Part shown: positions 1 to 10,800 of the stretch, piece after piece | How the letters are laid out: every line of letters begins with the position of its first letter | Position numbering within the stretch: position 1 is the stretch's first letter | Assembly: GCA_900708905.1 (NCBI GenBank) | Contig: CAADRB010000033.1 | Coordinates: 912,296 to 976,295, forward strand | Length of the DNA: 64,000 nt | DNA from: Hymenolepis diminuta | Lineage: Eukaryota > Platyhelminthes > Cestoda > Cyclophyllidea > Hymenolepididae | Direction of reading: 5' to 3' | The notes under the pieces: model-generated | What the model was told of the DNA's origin: nothing | The model's database searches: none | The model's input: the letters and a program-made list of their open reading frames with translations, nothing else | Position numbers and translations under genes: made by a program

Positions 1-814
1 ATTGTTGGCTCTGCTAGATTACTATCGGAACTCCTAGTTGGTTACGTTATAGCATTCTCAAAGAGAATGCAAATAAAGAGAAATTTTGGGAATGCATACA
101 ATCAGTTAATACGATTAATCACGTTTTATTGATTGCTGGATCGAACTGTTATTGTTAGGCAGTCATTATAAATAACTCTATTTTGCTCACTAATCTAACG
201 AAATATTATCCATTTCGCACCTGAAGATAGATATTGAAATAATAATTGATAAAAATATTCGAAAGCTTACAATAACTGCCTAAATTCTTACCTCATTAAC
301 GAAATCCGAAGTTCGATTGATGGGAAATTTCAATGGTTGTAAAATTAATACCCTGATGCAACTCTGAGTTCTAAAATGCACAACACTGTGTTGCAACAGT
401 ATAACCATTGGTCTTTATGTGTGCTTCAAAGATAGTAGAACTTAAACATCAGCATTTCTTAGAGTGAGGTGTATTACACCGTGTTCATCCAAATCTTTGA
501 TCTTCTCTCCATCATGTGGCGTAAAAGAATTGAAAAGATATCAAAGTAGTCGAAATAGCTTGTTATAACAGGACATGTATCAACAAGTTATCTAAGTGAT
601 TATACAGTTCTTGTTGGGCTGATATCCTTTCGACTTCATATGATCTCCACCACACAACAAAATGGAGAGGGAGAGAGGTCGTCAGCTGAAGAGTTTTATT
701 AGAAAAAGCTCAGAGAATGGAGCGAGATGGAAGATGCAGCGACGTATTGTGCGGGTGTATAGGGAGAGTTTTCAAAATTTGAAATTGAAGATAGGCAAAC
801 AGCCAGTTAGGATA
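1..814. other. Left-edge non-coding sequence
   Basis: AT-rich sequence without a convincing reading frame on either strand. A purine-rich stretch (about 660-790) precedes the LTR-like repeat at 815. No RNA gene or splice-supported exon was recognised. Confidence 0.4.
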
Positions 815-940
815 CTGTTGGATAAAAATGAATAGTTTTATTCAAGAACACTTAATTTAACAATTTGCTGTTAATTATTCATTAAATCTGCATTTTGTTA
901 AAATTTGCTAAAATTTGGAGTCGTGGCTTTGCATCATCCT
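815..940 (+). repeat. LTR-like dispersed repeat, copy 1
   Basis: Begins TGTTGGATAAAAATGAATA and shares an ordered series of short blocks with two other places in the window (35695-35830 and 38719-38870): the TGTTG start, a TTTTATTCA block, a TTTGTTAAAAT..GCTAAA block and a GTCG..TGC block. The TG start and the pairing of the other two copies around an integrase remnant suggest a solo long terminal repeat. Identity is low and the right end is not defined. Confidence 0.4.
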
Positions 941-1540
941 GAGTAAATTACTGAAGTTTACTTAATTTCGAAACTCACAATAATTTTTTAACAAAAAATT
1001 GACAGTTATGCAGAATTTAGATTCCAATTTATGAGAGAGAACCCTAACAAAGTATCTATAAATAACTCATAATATAAAGTCGACTATCGATACGGAAACG
1101 TCCATCTTATTTTGATATGGCGGTTTGGATCGTTTTTTATTGTGGTGGTCGTATTTGTAACTAGTGCAATTTCACAGGGAATCTCAGAGTCGGTTACGGT
1201 ATCCTACAGAGGAGAGCAGATCATAACGCTTTCAATAAATATTTATCAAAACTTATATATGCAAAAAGATCCAATTGCAAAGATCCGTTCAATGCACTAT
1301 GCATCCTATTTTACAATTCTTACACTATATACAATCTTTCAAAAAGGCACATATTATGTACTTCATTTTGAGATTATCTGAATTATTATTAATTAAAATA
1401 TATCAATTATCAACTATACTTAATGAAATTGTTCGAAAACATCCAAGAAACATGAATAAATTCCATATTTCAGTCAACAGAAGTTTTGTTTATATGTCCC
1501 AATATTAATTCGTTGAAGGTTATTACATGCATTATTCGAG
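941..1540. other. Upstream region of PSMD5
   Basis: AT-rich, no recognised gene. A TTTCAG acceptor-like site at about 1468-1473 lies 68 bp before the PSMD5 start codon. It could be a 5' UTR intron end or a spliced-leader trans-splice site, both common in flatworms, but the sequence alone cannot decide. Confidence 0.35.
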
Positions 1541-3354
1541 ATGACTAAGTTGCCTCAGTATGCCGAGTTTATTGATAGACTTGCTCACCAAACAGGCTCT
1601 TTACAAGAATATGAAGATCTCCATATTGTTCTTCGAAATTTATCAAGAGCTGATCTTGAAGTTGCGGTTACCCAATGCAACTTATTGGACGTTTTCAATC
1701 ATATGGACCTAAGTAACGGGTATGAATCCTTTCTTACCTTTATTTTAAAGTAAATTCTCCGAAGCTGCCTTAAACATCGCAGTGATTATATTCTCAACAT
1801 TCCGGTTAACTGAGTTTGCACATTCTCATGAGACAGAATTACTTAAATCTATTATGTCTAAAAATATACCTCTAAGGGATTTTGTAATATCAAGAGTAAG
1901 TCTAATTCTTCTATCTTATTTTATATCTCATAGTTGACTGACGGTATTAAAGACTCGTCTGCAGAAGATATAGAAATACCAGAAGATATTCTGTTGGAAA
2001 TTAGCAAAATTGCCATAACAGAAGAAATCACTACGGCCTCATCGGCTCGTTCATTTCTCATAACTTTCGGAGAATACCATCAAAATGGAGTTAAAATTCT
2101 TCTTAATAGCGATCCAATGAGAGGTCTCTTTTCATCAATCACTTCGGATGAAGATATTGTTCGCTTGTCCGAAATTTTCGCACATATAGCGTCAAGACGA
2201 CTGGATACTTTCAAGGAGATGACAGATCAAAAAGTGTTTGCTCGTTTAATTACAATAATAAAGAAAAACGATCCTCTTTTGCAATTAAATGTCATTGCTG
2301 TGCTTAAAATGATTCTCAGTTTCCCAGATGGGCGAGCTTTTCTGCAATTAAGTGGTGCTGTGGGTCTTTTATTCTCTGATTTGCAAAATCTTCAAAGCAA
2401 CCCCATTCATGATATGCTATTGCCAGGCAAGCAATTTTTTATCGTTGTATTGATTTAAATAGGGTACCTCAGTTTCTTCTCATCTCTGGCTGAAGAAGAA
2501 CCAATTGTTTTTCTTGGAAATCCTGACTACCGTCAGCCTCTTGCCGATTGTCTGGCGAGATATCTATCTTCATCTGACCCAATCATCACAACCAGCGTTA
2601 TTGAAGCAGTTGCTCAAATTTGTATTACTATTAATGGGAAAAAGGCATTCGCGGAATATCTAAGTACAATTAATTCAGTACTCCTAATTAAATGTCCTTT
2701 TGAGGCCTAATCTAACTGACTCTTATTAACTACTTTAGAGTCCGGTGGCTGTCTATCTCCACTGTTCACTAAAGCTGCTGCAGTCATGAAAAATGCGTCT
2801 TCAGATTTCCTCCCCAGGATTCTGATAGCTCTGTCAGATATAATAAATCTACCCGTGACTCATGATAATCTAGTCGATTTGATACCCCTTTGTGAATCGA
2901 CTCAGGAGTGGTTCGGTCAACTTAGTGCTCCTGAGCCTCATATTAAAGCTTTGAAACGTGTTTGGGATCTAGCTAGACAACCATTCAAGGAAGTTAGAGC
3001 CGCTTCGCTCAAACTCCTACGTGCCATAGCAACGGAGGTAAGGCGCATTAATATAATTGATGACTCTCAATTTAGCCATGGGGGATAACAATGTTCGCCG
3101 ATTTACCTGCTTTTATGGAGTACCTTTTCAACCCAACCACTGAAGTTGGCACAGCTATGGACGGATCCAGTCTGCAACCGGAGAAGTTTAGAATTACTGA
3201 ACAGTGTGACCGAACCCAGGAACTATGGAGGGATGTCGCACCAGCCTGGCGCCTATTTGACGATGAAATGGCCACCAGAGTGAAGAAATGCATTGAAGAA
3301 GGAATTTGGGGAGTGAGAAGAGCCGAAGCAGTTGTCGCAATGGACAACGAATAG
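1541..3354 (+). CDS. PSMD5: 26S proteasome non-ATPase subunit 5 (PSMD5/S5b)
   Basis: Six exons (1541-1719, 1751-1895, 1934-2426, 2463-2663, 2739-3037, 3076-3354) give 531 residues, close to the roughly 500 of animal PSMD5. The protein is a helical armadillo/HEAT-like solenoid without catalytic motifs. The family signature is best seen in the C-terminal third, with TQEWFGQLSAPEPHIKALKR, a block around PFKEVRAASLKLLRAIA and the final PW..MF..LPAFMEYLFNPTTE segment. PSMD5 is a chaperone that binds the Rpt1/Rpt2 base ATPases while the 19S particle assembles, in cytosol and nucleus. Four introns are 31-38 nt and one is 75 nt. The third is a GC-AG intron (AG|GCAAGC). All phases close and the start is the first ATG of the open first exon. 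The identification rests on remembered family similarity, not on a search. Confidence 0.85.
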
Positions 3355-3455
3355 ACAAAACCGCTTCTTGTAATTTAAAATGTTTTGTACTGAATAAGAA
3401 CATCTTTATGTAAATATGAATTGTTATATACAAGTGAAGATGTATAGAGAGACAG
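3355..3455. other. Convergent 3' ends of PSMD5 and IMP3
   Basis: Only 101 bp separate the two stop codons, so the 3' UTRs almost certainly overlap or share a bidirectional cleavage region. An AATAAG variant lies on the + strand near 3394. On the - strand there is CATAAA rather than a canonical AATAAA. Confidence 0.6.
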
Positions 3456-4142
3456 TTATTCATATTCAAAGTCATCACGTAATCCATTGTACTCCAGGAG
3501 CTTCTTCTTGATTTTGGAGCCTGGAGCCCAAGTAACATAGTCCTCCATCGGTCTAAAAGATTAAAATTAAATTAATGACTTATGTGTGAAGAAGATTACG
3601 CAGAATTCGCGAAATTGCACGCACCTGGTAACTAAGAATGCCGAATCTCTGATAGTGTCTGGTCCAACTCTAACATGTCCCTGCTCGATAAATGTAACTG
3701 CTGCTTTGATGGTTTCAGCCATATGAGCTCGAACCAAAACTACGGGTAATCGTCGTCGACAAAAAGAGGATGCTGTGACTTTGTTAGCCAACGCTAACGA
3801 TGCTCTCGTGGGGACAAGTCCAAGATTGTGACTAGAGAAAATAAGATGGTAAGTAATTCAACTACAGTTTGGATAAGAGCATGTTCGTCATTTCAGCGCG
3901 CCATGGGTCACTTTCATCAAGATCTTTTAGTTTATTTGCAATTTCACGAATCTGTCTGGAGAGCTTGTTATAACTGAACCCATAAAGAGCTATATACCAA
4001 CTTACAGTGTGTAATCTTCACGCTTTTGAATGTGGAATTTTTTGAGAATGTTTAATTCATGCAGATTATTATCCGCGGACCAGTTAATGAAGTCGAACTT
4101 CTTCAGAAGCTTACGCTCGTGGTACTTTAGCTTGCGGACCAT
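3456..4142 (-). CDS. IMP3: U3 small nucleolar ribonucleoprotein IMP3
   Basis: Four exons (4142-4006, 3973-3866, 3831-3625, 3552-3456) encode 182 residues, against 184 for human IMP3. The N terminus [21 protein letters not shown], the core [20 protein letters not shown] and [12 protein letters not shown], then [20 protein letters not shown] and the acidic end GLRDDFEYE match the family along the full length. The RNA-binding S4-like segment is the FCRRRLP to HVRVGP part. IMP3 joins IMP4 and MPP10 in the nucleolar small-subunit processome and helps pair U3 snoRNA with pre-rRNA for 18S processing. Introns are 32, 34 and 72 nt and all phases close. Nothing looks damaged. Confidence 0.93.
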
Positions 4143-4838
4143 GTCTACTCAAATGAGGCACTTTCTATTGCAATGTTATAAACAACATTCTAGTCGCAAA
4201 TATTTAAATAACCTAGTAAAAATTATATGATTTAAGAATTACTTTATTTAGATTACGATAATCTATGTCATATTCATTTTATTAGTTCATTATGGTACAA
4301 TCAAGAGCAAGATGCCTTTATTCCTGTACATATTTTATTTTTGCTATTTTGTTTAGTAACCAATTTTAAATCATATAACTACGATATGAAACAATCAATA
4401 ATCATAAATGTATTGATAACAACCATTTTTTGGCTTTTATTTATCATACTACTATTCATGAATCACTTCCATATATTGATGAAATAAGCGCCATTGCACT
4501 AAATCGACCCACAAAAGCCATTGTAAAGTATGAATTTCCGTTTCAGGAATCTCAACTCAGATATTTTACTGATCAATTGCTTCAGAACGGCAGATCAGGC
4601 ATAAGCCATATCAAATTCATCGTCATCTCTCAGTTTCGTAGCATTCATGACATCCCCCCATTTGGCACAGGTACATCTAAGCATCAACATTTTGTAGGGG
4701 ATATAGATAACCTGCTCAAATTGACGCGGAAATCATGTTCGCTGCCTTACTCGACGGAACGTTATTATTGAAACACAACAATTATTTTATTACATATTCT
4801 TCAATATTAACAAGCATATTTTAAGTTCGCGTTCAATT
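4143..4838. other. Intergenic region between IMP3 and the receptor phosphatase
   Basis: About 700 bp containing the IMP3 5' flank and the phosphatase 3' flank. A possible - strand AATAAA poly(A) signal for the phosphatase lies at 4786-4791, some 50 nt past its stop. On the + strand the frame from 4379 to 4771 is open but contains no ATG; see findings. Confidence 0.45.
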
Positions 4839-7800
4839 TTAAACAATAAATCGTTCTTCCGGACGTCCTTTAACAAATTTCCGATCAAACGATACACTTC
4901 TACCAACAAAAAGACGTGAAAACTCCTCACTATAGTAGTGATAGAGAACATTCACCGCCCGAGGCGGACTCCCTCTAGAGTCATCTTCATCATCACCTTC
5001 GCTCTCACTGCTGATCGATTTTTTGTCTTCACCAAAACTGCGTCTTTTTCTCATGGACATATTACTTCCAGGACGATCTCCATGACTACTTCTTGAATTT
5101 GCCCTCGATGTTTCCTCTTGATAATCTGGTGGTCTTCTTGGACCCCTAATGGTCATTACTTCATCCACCCAAGATGTGAGTAGATGGTAGAGGAAACGTA
5201 GTTGTCGCTGAAATAGACAGCAAGTAGGCTGTTATACCCGAAAAAACTAATGTGAGGTGTGAATTATTTAAACTCACCACAGAGCAGATGACCTCCCTTC
5301 GACTCAATTTAAGAGCTTTGAGAGTGTGAAATAGATCCAAAAATCTATCTCTGGTCAGTCTTTCTGCGAGTAAATGGGCAGCAAGAAAGAGACCACTGCG
5401 TGTTGCTCCATCACCGCACAATACAGCAGCAGGACCGATCCCTCTGCTTCCCCTGAATACTTCCAGAGCTTGAATCATTGCCCCTCTAGGTGGAACCTGG
5501 CCTCCAAATCTCCATTGTGCCTTGAAGTGGAGTATTTCCACAGTATGGAACTCAGCTCTTCTTGGACAGTGATGCTGACTTCGATAGGTGGACTGTGGAA
5601 GAAGTCTTCGCACAATAACCTTCTGTTTGAACAAACTGCTTCCAATTACCTTTCCACGATGGCCATGTCTTGGTGATAGGGAAATCGAGGGAGGCAAAGC
5701 AACAAGACACCCAATTTGAGCAATATGAAGGTCCCCAAGTTGAAACCAAGGGTCAGTGTTGCCACAAGCAAGAACAGCCTCACCTTCACTGTCTACAATA
5801 TTTCCTATATTTGTCGCACGAGTGAATGCCGACGGCGTACATTTGATACCGAATAAAGCCTCTTCATCACATGTTCTCTCGTAAGGATTTTCAGAAGACG
5901 GAGGCCAGAATGGAATGGCCTCTCCTTCAGGCTCAAAACAGGAAGGTTCCATATTGACGATACAGGATATCTACAAATGAAATCGAGATTACAGTAAGGG
6001 ATGTTTATAAGATAGGTATATTTGGTTTAGAACTAAATATTGATTTTAAATTAAGTCATACAGTTAACAAAGGCCCGAGATAATTAACATTTCCCTACTT
6101 GCTAGCTTGCTACTGCAAAATTTAATGCGATTAGCATTGGGGTAGCCAAGAACGAAGTTCAGATTGGCTTAAAACCAGTCCCGTTACACCCATATGAAGA
6201 AGTTTAAACGAAGTCTTAACGTGTCTTATAAGAGTATGATAGCAATACTATATAAGGGAATTGTTAGTATTGTCTGTGCAAAATGTTTTAATTATGAGAA
6301 ACTATTTGAATAGGAGGAACAGCAAATGAGTCTAATAAGGTAATACAAAGGGGAAAGGAATCAAGAAAAGACAGGTGAAGTCAGAACATCAAAATTCTCA
6401 CTCTATTTGAATTTTGAAATCATTGAGTTTTCCATATTTTCGTAAGGAGTAGAATTTACTTTAAATGTTGACAGTTTAATTTACCTACGCAGTTGGTCAT
6501 ACCCCTCGATTTATTTGTCTTGTTTATGAGACTAGACGCGATTTTTCCAAGCTTCAATATACAACTCTTAATTGTATAACGATTATCTAGAAAATAATAA
6601 GTATCAAGTAGTCCTAATACCGATAAGCGACAAAAGAACCGAATGTAATGCACATCTATATCTAAACTGTTATATGGTGAGAGTAATTATATTTGCGGCG
6701 GCCTCGCAATTTGGTAATCCTGTTCTCTTTTTGAATTTTGTACACCGTCTTTAACGTTGGATACATCTTATATATCTCAGATGAATTCTTTATTAAAATT
6801 GCAGCAAACGGGTTCCTTTTAACACAACAGACCTATTGTATCTAGTATACGCGTCCAGCTCCTCTTCCGTTTTTTAACTTAGGACACATTGTGGCACTTC
6901 AGGTTTTACTGTTAGAAGTTTAATCATATATATAATATAAATGTGATATTATTAATGTAATAAAAAATAAAGTATGCTCAAAATATTGTCCGGTTGAGAT
7001 GAGCATTAAGAGTAGAATAAAATCACCTTTCGTTTGAAGACAAACTGCCAAAATGCTGCTAGGGCTAAATTTGTCCTCGGTGCGCAGACGAGAAGTAGGT
7101 CCTTTCGAACACTTAGCCCATCTATCCACACAGCTGAGAGTTCCTTGTCAATAAAGTGGTCGTTTTCACCAGTGATGCTGACATTTGCCGGAGAAGCAAA
7201 GGCATGAGGCGCCGTGAGCAATGAGTAATTGTGTAGGAGGTACCATTGCTCTTTCAAATAGGGAAATCCAGTGGTGGCGTTGCGTTGCTTAAGCTAAACG
7301 GCCAGAAAATAATCAGTATTTTCACAGTAAGTTTTCATAATATAAGCTAGTGAAAAAAATCAGGGCCAGAGGTGAAAGAAGATAGGATTGACTGATAATG
7401 GAGATAATTGAATGTGAGGATTTCAGTGGCCTTTCCCTTTCTACGTGTTACTGCCATCTTAATTTGCTTACTACTTGTCCCCAGTTACCTCTGTTCTACT
7501 TATAACTATTTTATCTTCCCATCTGCTTATTAACTTATCAGGATCATCGAATTTTGCTCTTTTGAGACATTTTCAGCTTACTCATCAGAGAATTGATGCG
7601 GTGAAGTTCGTGGAGGTTTGAAAGACTAATGGATTACTAATTTTTCTTCGTCTTATTTGTTGTCTCTTATAAAGGGAATTTGGCGGTCGCCATAGTTTAT
7701 GTATTGCGAAGTGGGATAAGTAACCGGGAACATAATGACCAAAGATAACTAACTTTAACCAACTTAAATTTACTATGCACCTATCACTGCAGATTTGACA

Positions 7801-10800
7801 GCCATACTGCATTTTATCACCACATTACACTAATTATATGCAAATGGCTTACATGAGCAACAATCAGGGTTTCCTAATCCAGTCTGTCTTGATTTCTTGT
7901 CTGTTTCCTCAAATGATTAACCAGTTGACTAATCAGTCGGCTCAATCTAACAGATCTACAGAATTTTACGATATTACGATTCCATCATTGAAACATTAGA
8001 TTCAATGACTTACCGACGCAAGAGTTGATCGAATGTTCAAATCAAGGGGAGAATATCCAGCAATACCAACCTCAAACAAAAGGTCGTAGAGAAGAGCAAA
8101 GTGTCGAGCTGTTGGAATGGCGTTTTGACGAGCTCTCCGCAGAGATGCACAAGTTCGACCAACAGTCACTGAACGCTCATGCATCAGTTGGTGTAGTAGA
8201 ACATCAAAAGCGATGAAGACGGAAGAACGCGAGATGCCTGTTAACAAAATAATTTAAAAGATTATTAGCTAAAGACATATGATGAGTTTTCATCTTGGGC
8301 CCTAGGATATGATAAGTGTGAAAAAATTCTCAAAGTAAGATTAAGCAGGAAAGGTACAATATATCCTTTACAACTCTATTGAGCTCTGTTATGTTAAAAC
8401 CACATCAGCCAGTATCATTCCGCTAGAATTCTGGCCATGTATTGAAACAGTATGACCTGCAAAAATTCAAAAGAATTTACAATTTTTAATTGCGGGAGGG
8501 AACTGGAATTAAACCTCAAGGATTAGTCATGTTGAATAATCGGTTTTAAATATATCATAAGATTAAGATAACCCATAGAGATATAATAAATACCCAAATA
8601 AGTAAATATATATATGGATGATTATTCAAAAATCTTACCGTCTTCACAGTGAACTAATATAGGTCCATCTACCATTCTCGTGAACATCTTGATATGAATA
8701 TAGAAATCAAGGAAAGCCAACGCGTCAAAGTTATTCAACAGGTCATTCTCATCCCTGTCACATGCGTCATCCCCATCGCTGTCATCCGCATGCTGACAAC
8801 GCCATCGATGATAGTGGAACTGGGTGACGCGATTTTCACTGTTATTAGTTGCATCGGTAAGACGAAATCGTCGAATTGTGAAGTTTGCGTATTCCTGAAC
8901 CTCTTCAGCCTCAATAACAAGTGTGTCATAGTGACGTCTTTCACTTTCGCTTAAAGCATCGCCATAGCCTCCTGCCATTTCAGTTCGATTTTTCTAAAAA
9001 GGAAAAAGACGAAATTTTAGTTTATATTTGCCTATTGGTAACATGTTTATGTCCCTAGTATTCTGTTGCATAAAAATTAACAAATAATTATATGATTTTA
9101 CAATTATTCTTAAAATTTGCATATTTGTTGAAATGTGCCAAACTGCTGTGTCGCTGCCTACCACCAAAGTAATCACATGTTATTATTTGAGTTCTGAGGT
9201 ATTTGCTGTTTTGGAGGCTAATTAGTTTATAACGTGTTCCCAAACCCTATCAAAGAAAAAAAACTTCCTAACCATTAAAATAGATTTTTTAATATAGTAC
9301 AACTTAGATAGAGGGAAGGTATATTGAAATTGGCATTCAACCACCATTTATGTTAAGAGGTTGCTCACCCGCAACATGGACCTCATGACCTCTGATGAGG
9401 GATGCTCAATAATGCGCCATAAGCGTCCACTATAAGAGAAGTATAGAATCTCCTGACACTGAAATTAAGTAGGTGAAGAGTGACATAGAAAGCATCTAAG
9501 TAAAAAACCTCAATCATACCATACAGTTACGGGGCAGCATGAAACCATTCCGAGCAATAGGTACGAATTCGATGGATTTGATCTCATGACCTTCAACCTG
9601 GCTGTGCGTGTCACCGTTACCATTTTTCAAAACGATATATCATTCTGCCAGTATTTTCGTTTTCGAAAGACAAAACGTGGAAAATCACAGCTCATGACTA
9701 CTAACAACTCTGTAAGTCCAGAAATAAGAATGGCGTCACTACTTACTATAAAATCGTCTTCTTCCACTGTCAGAAGAATATAAACCGTTTAGTATAAGGC
9801 GAGACAATGAAAATGCAGACAAACACAACCTTTCGCTCTTGATATCCAATGTCTGCAACCCTGACCCAGGTGTCTTTAAAGTTGAGCTTAAACTGAACAA
9901 AACACTCAAATGCTTAAGCCATAAAGGGCATATGGACAGAGGAGTGTCAATAGTAACTAGGGTTACACAGAAATCATTGGTTTCAGAACCGATATCACCA
10001 GATTTCAAAATCGGCCTTCTTTTCTGCAGTAAATGTAATGTTACAAGCAATGTGCCCCTAATTGAATTACAACAAGATGATTTAACGAACTTAATAATAG
10101 AATTACGGGATCTCTTTGCTAAGAAACTCTTTTTTTTCAGGCCTCTTGAAACCACTTTTAACAAGTACTGTTGGCCTTTCCATTAACTGATGGGGAGCAA
10201 ACATGTACAAGGCTGTAGAAACTGACAGCAGAAATGCTCATTGACTGATACAAAGGCAGCGAATGTTTACTCTCATTAAATAATTTCCATCTAATTTTAC
10301 TTACATCGGGCCAGAATTTGGTGCACTTCACAACACCTCCTTCAATCAAGTTATCAAGAGTGATAATCTGTGCGACTCCACATTGATCCACCATGGCCCA
10401 AAAGTCACTTGCCGTAGCAGCATTGAAGGGACTCTGAGCACAGATATACGCCTTTCTACGAATGTAGCCATCCACAAAGCTTGCATTAATGTAGTCTGTC
10501 TGAAAGTCGCCACGTCTACGAAGTTGAACTCGATTATGATCAAAGGGGAGGGAGTTAAGACAACGGTTCTTTCCGCGGTTCACGGCTCGTTTTGCTTGGA
10601 TTTGAGAAAAGGGCTTATTTGCTGAACAACTGTAAAGAAGTCACACGCAAATAGTAGAGGTAAACAAATAACGAGCAATACTACTTATAAATAAATAAGT
10701 GACCTTTTATACTCCCGAAAGAACGTCTCAGCGATATCATGAATACCCTTTGAACCAAGTAGATTGTTAGTGGGACCATGTTGAGGATCAATGACGAGAA

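Noticed and set aside
1112..1381. 89-codon frame with a hydrophobic N-terminal stretch resembling a signal peptide
   Set aside because: It can only start at TTG, has no in-frame ATG upstream before a stop, and its second half is low-complexity AT-rich sequence. No splice structure supports it.
3072..3791. Frames of 87-114 codons overlapping PSMD5 and IMP3 on the opposite strand
   Set aside because: They are shadows of the well-supported exons.
5374..5749. 100- and 65-codon frames inside the large phosphatase domain 2 exon
   Set aside because: They overlap a 231-codon exon that carries recognisable phosphatase motifs in its own frame.
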